Assembly (NCBI GenBank): GCA_934096755.1
Contig: CAKOMU010000002.1
Location: 1 to 37,002 of the forward strand
Origin: an uncultured Bacilli bacterium
Lineage (GTDB): Bacteria > Bacillota_I > Bacilli_A > RF39 > UBA660
Reading direction: 5' to 3'
DNA: 37,002 nt
Part shown: one piece after another, positions 15,731 to 23,619 of the stretch
Numbering within the stretch: the first letter of the stretch is position 1
How the letters are laid out: each line of letters begins with the position of its first letter
Notes under the pieces: generated by a model
The model's input: the letters and a program-made list of their open reading frames with translations, nothing else
Told to the model about the DNA's origin: nothing
The model's database searches: none
Position numbers and translations under genes: made by a program

Positions 15731-17494
15731 TTAATCGTTTTCTGGTTCTGTTATTATTTCAATTCCCAATTCTTTTAATTGTTTATCACTAACTGTATCT
15801 GGGGCTCCATCCATTAAATCTTGAGCACTTTGTGTTTTGGGAAATGCAATAACATCTTTAATATCATCTGTATTTGCTAAAACCATAACTAATCTTTCAA
15901 CTCCTGGAGCTATACCAGCATGAGGAGGAACTCCATATTTAAAAGCATCTAACATGAAGCCAAAACGTAATCTTGCTTCACTTTCACTAATACTTAAAGC
16001 TTCAAATATTTTAGCTAAATCACTAGAACGATGATTTCTTACTCCCCCACTAGCTAATTCGTATCCATTTACAACTAGATCGTAACTACGTGAAATACAA
16101 TGTTCAGGGTCGTTAATAGTGTTAATATCTTTAACCATCGTAAAAGGATTATGTTCAGCTTTCCATCTTTTTTCTGTTTCACTATATTCGAAGAAAGGAA
16201 AATCAGTAACCCATAAGAAGTTTAATTGATTTTCAGGAATTAAATTTAATGTTTTGGCAATTTTGATTCTTAAAGCTCCAAGTGCTGCATAAACAACTTT
16301 TGGTTTATCAGCGACAATTAAAATTAAATCATTATTGGTAACATTATAAGTGTTTTTAATTTGTTCTAATTTTTCATCTTCAAGATTTTTAGCAATAACG
16401 CCATTAAATTTATCTTGATCATATTTTAACCAAGCCATGCCTTTAGCTCCATAGATCTTGGTAAAATCAATTAAATGATCAATATCAGTACGAGAATATT
16501 TATCGGCATTATTTTTAACAATTAAACATTTAGCGATACCACCATTTTCAATATTTTGTCTAAATACATTCATTGTAGTATCTTTTAAAATATCTGTTAA
16601 ATCAAGTAATTCCATTCCAAATCTAGTATCTGGTTTATCACTTCCATATCTTTCCATTGCTTCTTTATAAGTGATGCGAGGAAAATCAGCTAATGCGATA
16701 TTTTTAGTATCCTTGACAATTTTTTTAATCATGCCTTCACAAACTTGCCAAACATCTTCTTCTTCAGCAAAAGACATTTCTAAATCTATTTGAGTAAATT
16801 CTGGTTGACGGTCTGCTCTTAAATCTTCATCACGGAAACATTTAGCTACTTGATAATACTTTTCAAAGCCACCAAGCATCAATAATTGTTTAAAAATTTG
16901 AGGCGATTGTGGTAAGGCATAGAATGAACCTTTAGTGATTCGCGAAGGAACTAAATAATCTCTCGCTCCTTCTGGTGTACTTTTACATAAAATTGGGGTT
17001 TCAATTTCTAAAAATCCCAAATTATTTAAATATTCACGAGCACTTTTAATAATATTATGTCTTAAAATAATATTATTTTTTAATTTGTCACGACGCAAAT
17101 CTAGGTAACGATATTTTAAACTAACTGATTCGTTAATTTCTTCATCGTCATAGACATTAAACGGTAATATATCACAAGTGCTTAGAATTTCTAAATCTTC
17201 AGCCATAAGTTCAATTGTACCAGTGGTAATATTAGGATTAATCATCTCTTTGTCTCTTAAAGTAAGTTCCCCAGTTACTTTGATTACATATTCATTTTTT
17301 AATGATTCAGCTAAACTAAATTCTTGTTTAAGCGTTGAACGATTAAATACGACCTGTAAAATACCAGATCTGTCTCTTAAATCAACAAATATTACGCCTC
17401 CCATATCACGACGTTTGTTTACCCAACCATAGGCGGTAACAGTTTCACCAACTTGATTTTCTTGAAAATCAGCATTATTAAATTTTTTTGTCAT
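15731..17494 (-). CDS. aspS: Aspartyl-tRNA synthetase, copy 1 (linked to gatCAB; probably the Asn-pathway copy)
   Basis: Class IIb synthetase, 587 residues. OB-fold anticodon domain (GWVNKRRDMGGVIFVDLRDR), motif 2 FRDEDLRADRQPEFTQ, the bacterial GAD insertion (about 290-420), and motif 3 ending GIAPGVERLVMVLA. It differs from copy 2 at places usually conserved: HNPFT instead of HHPFT, and ASGGVRNH where most have GGGSIRIH. In the anticodon loop-binding segment it has RRDMGG; this position is Leu in E. coli AspRS and His in the non-discriminating Pseudomonas enzyme. Operon position with gatCAB and the Asn-like T-box suggest it charges tRNA(Asn) with Asp for GatCAB; that is inference. Confidence 0.9.
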   Translation of the reverse strand: MTKKFNNADFQENQVGETVTAYGWVNKRRDMGGVIFVDLRDRSGILQVVFNRSTLKQEFSLAESLKNEYVIKVTGELTLRDKEMINPNITTGTIELMAEDLEILSTCDILPFNVYDDEEINESVSLKYRYLDLRRDKLKNNIILRHNIIKSAREYLNNLGFLEIETPILCKSTPEGARDYLVPSRITKGSFYALPQSPQIFKQLLMLGGFEKYYQVAKCFRDEDLRADRQPEFTQIDLEMSFAEEEDVWQVCEGMIKKIVKDTKNIALADFPRITYKEAMERYGSDKPDTRFGMELLDLTDILKDTTMNVFRQNIENGGIAKCLIVKNNADKYSRTDIDHLIDFTKIYGAKGMAWLKYDQDKFNGVIAKNLEDEKLEQIKNTYNVTNNDLILIVADKPKVVYAALGALRIKIAKTLNLIPENQLNFLWVTDFPFFEYSETEKRWKAEHNPFTMVKDINTINDPEHCISRSYDLVVNGYELASGGVRNHRSSDLAKIFEALSISESEARLRFGFMLDAFKYGVPPHAGIAPGVERLVMVLANTDDIKDVIAFPKTQSAQDLMDGAPDTVSDKQLKELGIEIITEPEND

Positions 17495-17512
17495 CTTATC
17501 ATCCTTTCTTAT

Positions 17513-17714
17513 TAAAAAAAGCCTAAAAACGTAAGGGCGAGAAAAAAGTTCGCGGTACCACCTTACTTTTTAGGCTTTAATTTTTATCGCATCTTTCGCG
17601 TTTTATGTTACTAGAAAATTGTTTTTCGATTATTCAGTATTATGGCATTTCCACCATCTAGCCTTCTCTTGTAATACTTCGATAATTTACTCATTTTCCC
17701 ATAAAATTTAATAT
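17513..17714 (-). promoter_or_regulatory. T-box leader of aspS1-gatCAB, apparent Asn (AAU) specifier
   Basis: Leader RNA that senses uncharged tRNA. The T-box core GGTGGTACCGCG is at 17562-17551; AGCCTAAAAA and TTTTTAGGCT form the terminator, followed by seven T. Stem I shows the K-turn ATGAG, the AGTA specifier-loop element and AGAGA/GGTGGAAATGCC distal elements. The specifier strand reads ACTG-AAT-A-ATCGA; using the usual spacing (five bases after the upper helix, followed by A) the triplet is AAT at 17634-17632, Asn. AUA (Ile) is the other reading. An Asp codon (GAC/GAT) is not available in the loop. Confidence 0.8.
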
Positions 17715-17720
17715 GTTTTC

Positions 17721-17749
17721 ATTTTACCTTATTAACAGGACTTTGTCAA
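17721..17749 (-). promoter_or_regulatory. Sigma-A promoter of the aspS1 T-box operon
   Basis: Perfect TTGACA (17749-17744), 17 bases, TAAAAT (17726-17721). Predicted start about 17714, just ahead of stem I, so the operon is not dependent on hisS transcription. Confidence 0.75.
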
Positions 17750-17755
17750 TAAAAG

Positions 17756-18130
17756 TCAATTAATATTTTGAAATAATTCTGTTAGTTTTTGGGATAGTGA
17801 TGCCATAGAATCATTATTGATAATAAAATAATCTGCATAGGCAATTGGCCCCGATTTAGCAATATTTTCAATTTCACTAATATCCCTTTTTTGAGCTTCT
17901 TCATTATTTAAAGGTCTTATTTCTCTTTGAGATAGTCTTTCATAACGCAATTTTTTATCTGTGATGATTGCAATTGTTTGTAAAGAAGAAAATTCTTCTT
18001 TTAATATTTTTTAATTCATCCATAGTGACACCCCCAAAATAGATCTTTTGGTAACCTTTTTGTTCAAAAAAGCACTCACAATGGATTTACCACTACCACA
18101 CATTCCTACTATTGCGATTAATTTATTCAT
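17756..18130 (-). pseudogene. Nucleotide-kinase-like gene (UPF0200/dephospho-CoA-kinase-like) with internal deletion and frameshift
   Basis: The start is normal: AAGGAG, ATG 18130, then MNKLIAIVGMCGSGKSIVSA with Walker A GMCGSGKS, reaching YFGGVTMDELKN near residue 43. From there the frame changes, and the rest continues in another frame as ILKEEFSSLQTIAIITDKKL, LRYERLSQREIRPLNNEEAQ, IAYADYFIINN to a TGA at 17756-17758. The family is about 180 residues with the helical middle between these parts; roughly 60 codons appear to be missing, so I read it as an internal deletion. The ends still look well conserved, so the loss is recent. It lies 8 bases after hisS. Confidence 0.75.
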
Positions 18131-18138
18131 TTTTCTCC

Positions 18139-19389
18139 TTAAATATTTCCTAATAACCAATCAATAATTTCATATTCATCGATTTTAATTTCTTCTTTAG
18201 TAGCATTGTCTTTTATTGTTACTAGACCTTTTTGTAATTCTTCATCTTTTAAAATAATTAAAAATTTGGCATGAAGATTGTCAGCTACTTTAAATTGTGA
18301 TTTTAGACTTAAATCATTATTATTAAGTTCAACATAAAGATTATTTAATCGTAAGTCTTGAGCTATTTGTAAAGCATGAATTTTTTCTTCATTAGATACA
18401 CATAAAATGTAAGCATCAACTTGTTGATTTAGACAATCGGTTAATTCAGCTTTTTTCAACTCGATAATTATTCTTTCTAAACCGAGAGCAAAACCAATCG
18501 CAGGAGTTTTTGGGCCACCAAGATTTTCTACTAGATCATCGTAACGGCCACCACCACCAAGAGTGATTCCATCTTCAGTAAGATATTCCCAAACATTTTC
18601 ATTATAATAATCTAAACCTCGTACAATTTTATCATTGATTTCATAATCAACATCTAGTAAATTCAGTAACTCTTTTACTTGAGCAAAACGATCTGCACTT
18701 GCTTGACTTAAATAATCAGTTATTTTGGGAGCATTTTTTAAGATTTCATTTTCAGCATCCACTTTGCAATCTAATATTCGTAAAGGATTAGTGGTCAATC
18801 TTCTTTGACAGTCTTCACAAAGTTCGTTAATATGTGGTGTTAAATACTCAATTAAAGCTTTAGTATAATTATCGCGACTTTCTTTATCTCCTAGAGTATT
18901 AATTGCTACACTGATATTTTCAAGTCCCAAACTTTTTAATAAGTAATAGCCCATACTGATAATTTCAGCATCAATAATTGGATCACTAGAACCAAATGCT
19001 TCAGCACCAAATTGAGTAAATTCTCGGTTACGTCCAGCTTGTGGTCTTTCATAGCGGTACATCGTGCCATTATAAAATAGTTTCACAGCATCATTACGGT
19101 TACCATATAATTTATTTTCGATAAAGCTACGAACAACACCGGCAGTACCTTCAGGTCTTAAAGTCAGTAAACGGTCACCACGATCCTTAAAATCGTATGT
19201 TTCTTTACTAACTATATCTGTATATTCGCCAACACTACGGTGATATAATTGTGTATCTTCAAAAATTGGTGTGCGAATATATTCATAATTATAGGCTTCC
19301 ATAAAAGCATTTATGGTATTAGAAATTGCCATATAATACTTACCATCTTCATTGATTAAATCATATGTTCCTTTAGGTTTTGTAATCAT
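18139..19389 (-). CDS. hisS: Histidyl-tRNA synthetase
   Basis: Class IIa synthetase, 416 residues from ATG 19389 (MITKPKGTYDL), chosen for GGAAGG upstream; the frame goes further up but that part is a hydrophobic, unrelated translation. Motif 1 region RTPIFEDTQLYHRSVGEYTD, motif 2 YRYERPQAGRNREFTQFGAE, the His-specific motifs VRGLDYYNENVWEY and LGGGGRYDDLVENLGGP, motif 3 AIGFALGLERI, and the C-terminal anticodon-binding domain. A poly-T hairpin region lies upstream. It stands in the B. subtilis-like hisS-aspS order, but with a pseudogene and a T-box between. Confidence 0.95.
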   Translation of the reverse strand: MITKPKGTYDLINEDGKYYMAISNTINAFMEAYNYEYIRTPIFEDTQLYHRSVGEYTDIVSKETYDFKDRGDRLLTLRPEGTAGVVRSFIENKLYGNRNDAVKLFYNGTMYRYERPQAGRNREFTQFGAEAFGSSDPIIDAEIISMGYYLLKSLGLENISVAINTLGDKESRDNYTKALIEYLTPHINELCEDCQRRLTTNPLRILDCKVDAENEILKNAPKITDYLSQASADRFAQVKELLNLLDVDYEINDKIVRGLDYYNENVWEYLTEDGITLGGGGRYDDLVENLGGPKTPAIGFALGLERIIIELKKAELTDCLNQQVDAYILCVSNEEKIHALQIAQDLRLNNLYVELNNNDLSLKSQFKVADNLHAKFLIILKDEELQKGLVTIKDNATKEEIKIDEYEIIDWLLGNI

Positions 19390-19482
19390 TTTATCAGTCC
19401 TTCCTTTGTGTATTTTAACACAAAAAAAAAGAAAATTGAATATAAACAAATCAATTTCTTTTAAAATAATTTAACATGTGCA

Positions 19483-19609
19483 TTAATCTGTTAAAAATGG
19501 TGAATCAATGGTCCAATTTCCATTTTCCCATATTTTTTTCGTGCTCACCACGTTCCACAAAAGCACATAATCGACTTTTTACCACTCTAAACTTAAATTA
19601 TCAACCATA
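19483..19609 (-). pseudogene. Small gene remnant upstream of hisS
   Basis: On the minus strand one frame reads MVDNLSLEW, a stop, then KVDYVLLWNVVSTKKIWENG and NWTIDSPFLTD to a TAA at 19485-19483. An overlapping frame also reads as plausible protein (CAFVERGEHEKNMGKWKLDH). Either way it is broken and has no start or binding site. Family unknown. The remaining 19610-19729 shows no gene. Confidence 0.25.
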
Positions 19610-19729
19610 TTAATTAGTGACATTCAATTCTTATAAACTTTAGCTAATTTTTCTAGTTTTAATATTTTCAAAAACAACTTCTTTTCATTATTAGTTCTAG
19701 GCTAAAAAGGAACAGTTAAGTGATTTTTT

Positions 19730-20463
19730 TTATAACGATAATGTATTTTTATAGTTAAAGTCATTCAAATCGTCAAATAAATCATTATATTCATGTAGCA
19801 AAAAAATATTATTAAAATAAATTAGATTATTTTCAATATACCAAGAATTTTGATTGCGAGCTAAAAAATTAAATAGTTTTTTCTCTTCCTCTAAAAATTC
19901 AACATAGTCTTCGATACTATCATTTATAATTGCTAAACCTTCATCATTTACACTTAAAACAAAATCTAAATAATAATCTAAATAATATGCATTTACTTTT
20001 TTTTCTAAATAACTCTTTATTTTATAATCTGCATGCATAGATGTAATACTCTTTTTAATATCAATTAATTTTTCATAAGTTTCATTTACATAATTTAAGC
20101 TTTTCGTAAAATTTTTACCATCAATTATAAAGTTTTCTATAGTTATTAATTCTGTAGCTTTTTTATCGTTAAATACATCATATAATTTCTTTGATTCGTT
20201 TATAAAATCCTTAAGATAATTTTTAGATGCTTTTTCTATAACTAAATAGTCATTATTACTTACATATGTATTTAATTTATTTTCTAAAGATTGGTCCCAT
20301 AAACCATAATTTTCTATTATATCTTCTATTTCTTCAAATTCTTTATCTAACTTCCAATCATTTTTAACCATATTAAAAATATTATAACCTACAAACGTCC
20401 ATAAACTTATTATAAAAATCGTCGATATAATTAATATTAATTTAATATTTTTTTCTTTGTCAT
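19730..20463 (-). pseudogene. Membrane-anchored helical protein with an A7-tract frameshift
   Basis: ATG 20371 opens a 213-residue frame, but it has no binding site, and the codons before it in the same frame encode a membrane segment (LILIISTIFIISLWTFVGY). Upstream lies a good start: AGGTGAT then ATG at 20463, whose frame reads MTKKK and breaks at seven A (20454-20448). Adding one A joins both frames into a protein of about 244 residues with an N-terminal anchor and an acidic, helical outer domain (DYYLDFVLSVNDEGLAIIND, EYVEFLEEEKK-like). So it is either a frameshift mutant or a gene read by polymerase slippage on the A-run. Family not recognised. Confidence 0.55.
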
Positions 20464-21026
20464 TTTATCACCTAGGATAATATTATCATTTTTCTATAAT
20501 TTTTTAAATATATATACATAATTTTTTTAAAATTGTTAACATGTTCAGGAAACAAAGAGACAAACGAATACAAAAAATTTAGCTTATAGTAAACATACAT
20601 TTCTTTGGAACTGTATAGCTTTAGTAAAATATTAAGAAGATGAGAATTATATTTCCAATCTTATAATAACAAAATTATTAGATAAATTAATTAATGATTA
20701 TACTAAAATATGTACTAAATTAATTGCTTTATTGGGGAAAAATACAAATGAATGATAAATTTTTATTTAGTAGATGTTATAAATAATGAAAAATGTTTTC
20801 TTAACTTAGATCTTTATATGATAGAAGCTAATGCTAAAAATATATAATAATTACTTATATTTTTTTAAAGTCTTAAATCAAATAGTTAAAGTAATATTTA
20901 ACTTTGTTTATGAATTAAATTTTATGAAATTCAAATTGAAACCGATTTCTAATCGTATCATTTCGATATACGTCTCATACTATTACTCTATTTAATATTA
21001 TAATTTGATGTTTCTGCTATATAATT
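20464..21026. other. Decayed intergenic region
   Basis: No intact gene. On the plus strand a 39-codon stretch without a start (about 20636-20755) reads KLLDKLINDYTKICTKLIAL and looks like a coding remnant; short broken frames follow (MNDKFLFSRCYK). The region is very AT-rich, with many stops in all frames. Confidence 0.45.
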
Positions 21027-21610
21027 CTAATAATGTATATTTATCGTGGTTAATTTGCTTTTACTAGAATCATAATCAAAGTAATTGAAGTTGGTGGTTG
21101 TAAGCCTTGAAGTAGTACCATGCAAGTATTTTTGTTAATTTTGATTGGAATTAAAACACACTTCCAAATTGCTATTAGAATCAGCTAAGGATATACCGGT
21201 TGCAACCCAAGAATAATTATTTATAAATCTTATAAATGCTGGTATTTTATGCCAATAAATTGTAACTACAGGCTTATTAGTTTTTAACTTATAAATGAAT
21301 AACTAATAAGTTTGGTACCCATTTTTTGGTGACGATATAATGGATTAACATAAATAGTACATAATTTCTTTTCTAGGCGTTCTTCTTTTATACAGCTAAG
21401 TGCAATTACTTGGGCATTAGAATTTAGTATAAAGAGTATATCACCACGATTTAAATAAATACGCATTATTGTTTTATAAAAGAACCAACTTTTAAAATTA
21501 GTATATTCTTTGGTTAAAAAGTTGATATTTTCATATAATTGATTTGTTAGTAAAACAAACTCTAATCTATTTAATAAAAAATATCTTCTAAAGGAATCAA
21601 TATGCAGCAT
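21027..21610 (-). pseudogene. GNAT-type acetyltransferase broken by a frameshift and a stop
   Basis: ATG 21610, two bases after the aspS2 stop, begins MLHIDSFRRYF. Acetyltransferase hallmarks follow: ILNSNAQVIALSCIKEERLE, then CTIYVNPLYRHQKMGTKLIS, the acetyl-CoA binding segment (R-x-x-x-M-G-T). Near 21284-21300 the frame closes, but one base more would continue it as KLKTNKPVVTIYWHKIPAFI and NNYSWVATGISLADSNSNLE. A TAA at 21137-21135 then interrupts, after which the same frame reads QKYLHGTTSRLTTTNFNYFD to 21027. Two lesions in a gene still readable as protein indicate recent loss. It would have been translationally coupled to aspS2. Confidence 0.7.
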
Positions 21611-21611
21611 A

Positions 21612-23357
21612 TTAATTTTCTTTGTTTTTGATTGCAATACCAAGTTCATCAAGTTGGGCTTGTTCCACCTCATTAGGACAATTACTCATTAAATCACTAG
21701 CGCTAGCAGTTTTAGGAAATGCTATAACGTCACGAATATTATCTGTGTTTGTCAGTAACATTGTTAAACGATCTAGTCCAAAAGCCAATCCACCATGAGG
21801 AGGTGTTCCATATTTTAGAGCATCTACAAAGAAACCAAATTTACTTTTTATTTGTTCTTCACTTAATTCCAACGCTTCAAACATTTTTTCTTGTACTTTT
21901 TCATCATGAATACGAATAGATCCCCCTCCAGCTTCATAGCCATTAATAACAATATCATAGGCTTTAGAATAACAATGCGCTTTATCGGTAAGTAATTTAT
22001 CGATATCTTCATCTTTAGGTGCTGTAAATGGATGATGTGTTGCCATAAAACGATTTTCTTCTTCACTCCATTCAAATGATGGAAAATCTACAACCCAAAG
22101 TAAACGATACGCATTTTGATCTATCAAATTTAAATCTTTCCCTAATTTATTTCTTAAAGCCCCTAAACTAGTTTTAACAATGTTATACTTACCAGTTGCT
22201 ATTAAAACTAAATCATTTGTTTCTAAGTGCAAGCTATTTATAAGGTTATCTTTTTCTTCATTACTCATAGCTTTAGCAATCGAACCCGTTAATTCGTCTT
22301 CAACTTTTAAATATGCCAATCCTGAAGCTTGATATTTTTTAACAAATTCCGTAAGCTTATCTATATCTTTACGTGAATAAATGTTGGCAGCATTTTTCAC
22401 TACTAAAGCATTGATAATACCACCTTCTGCTAGATTGCTTGCAAAAAAATTAATACTTGTATATTTAAATATTTCCGTAATATCTAAAATTGGCATTTCA
22501 AATCGTAAATCAGGTTTATCTACGCCATAATTTTTGATAGCATCGTCATATTTCATTCTTTCTAAAGGCAATTTAATATCAATATTTTTGATTTCTTTGA
22601 AAATGTATGCAATTAATTTTTCAGCTAAACTCATCACATCATCTTCATCAACAAAGCTCATTTCAATATCAACTTGAGTAAATTCAGGTTGACGATCTGC
22701 TCTTAAATCTTCATCACGAAAACATTTCGTAATTTGAAAATAACGTTCTATACCCCCAACCATTAATAATTGTTTGAAGATTTGTGGTGATTGTGGAAGC
22801 GCATAAAAAGATCCTTTATTTACTCGAGAAGGAACTAAATAATCTCTCGCACCTTCTGGGGTACTTTTGCATAAAATTGGTGTTTCTACTTCAATGAACC
22901 GTTCATTATTTAAAAACTTACGAATAGCAAAAGTAATATTATTACGTGTAATTAAATTATTGACAAGACTGTTACGTCTTAAATCTAAGTAACGATATTT
23001 TAAACGGGTATCTTCTAAAGCTGTTGTATTATCACTAATTTCAAATGGTAATTCTAGCGATTTATTTAAAATTTCTAAATCTGTAAGAGAAATTTCAATT
23101 TCACCAGTGGCTAAATTAGGATTTGCTTTTTCTCTTTTTAAAACTTCACCAGTTATTTTAATAACATATTCATTTTTTAAGGTATTTGCCAAATCATAAC
23201 AAGCACTATTTGGTCTTACGACTAACTGAATAATACCAGATCGATCACGCAAATCAATAAAAATTACTCCTCCTAAATCACGTATTTTAGCTACCCAACC
23301 ATTAAGAGTAACTATTTCGCCAATATTTTTTTTGTCTAAATCAGTATTCATTAACAT
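21612..23357 (-). CDS. aspS: Aspartyl-tRNA synthetase, copy 2 (Asp T-box)
   Basis: 581 residues, class IIb. OB-fold domain with GWVAKIRDLGGVIFIDLRDR, motif 2 FRDEDLRADRQPEFTQ, the GAD insertion, FMATHHPFTAPKDED, NGYEAGGGSIRIHDEKVQEK and motif 3 GLAFGLDRLTMLLT. These follow the common bacterial AspRS text more closely than copy 1. The anticodon-domain position is Leu (RDLGG), as in the discriminating E. coli enzyme. Starts at 23357 after AAAGGA; a second ATG two codons later is possible. Controlled by its own T-box with a GAC specifier, so it is likely the tRNA(Asp) enzyme. Confidence 0.92.
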   Translation of the reverse strand: MLMNTDLDKKNIGEIVTLNGWVAKIRDLGGVIFIDLRDRSGIIQLVVRPNSACYDLANTLKNEYVIKITGEVLKREKANPNLATGEIEISLTDLEILNKSLELPFEISDNTTALEDTRLKYRYLDLRRNSLVNNLITRNNITFAIRKFLNNERFIEVETPILCKSTPEGARDYLVPSRVNKGSFYALPQSPQIFKQLLMVGGIERYFQITKCFRDEDLRADRQPEFTQVDIEMSFVDEDDVMSLAEKLIAYIFKEIKNIDIKLPLERMKYDDAIKNYGVDKPDLRFEMPILDITEIFKYTSINFFASNLAEGGIINALVVKNAANIYSRKDIDKLTEFVKKYQASGLAYLKVEDELTGSIAKAMSNEEKDNLINSLHLETNDLVLIATGKYNIVKTSLGALRNKLGKDLNLIDQNAYRLLWVVDFPSFEWSEEENRFMATHHPFTAPKDEDIDKLLTDKAHCYSKAYDIVINGYEAGGGSIRIHDEKVQEKMFEALELSEEQIKSKFGFFVDALKYGTPPHGGLAFGLDRLTMLLTNTDNIRDVIAFPKTASASDLMSNCPNEVEQAQLDELGIAIKNKEN

Positions 23358-23374
23358 AATATCAATCCTTTCTA

Positions 23375-23584
23375 AAATAAAAATGAATTAAGAAAGCCTA
23401 AGGACGAGTGTAACCCGCGGTGCCACCTTAATTCATAAATTTATGCTCTTTTTTTCTTATCGCGAAAAAACGTTTATTTTTATATTGTTTGCTGTCTTCA
23501 AAATGTTCTTTTACTAATTCTCATCTGCCATTAGCTTTCTTTAAAAAGAAACATCTTTACTAGGTCAAACTAAATAAATATTAC
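23375..23584 (-). promoter_or_regulatory. T-box leader of aspS2 with GAC (Asp) specifier
   Basis: T-box core GGTGGCACCGCGGGT at 23427-23413. ATGAATTAAG and CTTAATTCAT form the terminator, with TTTTATTTT after it. Stem I closes with GTTTG/CAAAC and carries the AGTA element; AUGUU/AACAU forms the helix above the specifier loop. The specifier strand reads TTGAA-GAC-A, matching the usual GAA-XYZ-A arrangement, so the triplet at 23496-23494 is GAC, aspartate. Confidence 0.85.
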
Positions 23585-23590
23585 TTTTTA

Positions 23591-23619
23591 AATATACTAC
23601 ATATTTGTTTAACTGTCTA
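23591..23619 (-). promoter_or_regulatory. Sigma-A promoter of the aspS2 T-box
   Basis: TAGACA (23619-23614) and TATATT (23596-23591), 17 bases apart, each one base from consensus. The -35 box contains the stop codon of the upstream membrane gene. Confidence 0.65.

Noticed and set aside
17178..17432. 84-codon open frame opposite aspS1, and similar antisense frames in tcdA, rel, mnmA and the exchanger
   Set aside because: All are antisense to well-recognised genes, lack binding sites and show no family text.
17630..17636. AUA (Ile) as the specifier of the aspS1 T-box
   Set aside because: Possible by sequence, but spacing from the upper helix in the other leader and in known T-boxes favours AAU, and Asn fits the downstream genes while Ile does not.
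19390..19449. Longer hisS start with a hydrophobic leader
   Set aside because: Family text begins at MITKPKGTYDL, with GGAAGG ahead of it. The upstream codons are a T-run/promoter region, and a signal peptide makes no sense for a synthetase.
19730..21610. Mobile element as the cause of the decayed region
   Set aside because: No transposase text, terminal inverted repeats or target duplication could be found; gene decay alone explains it.
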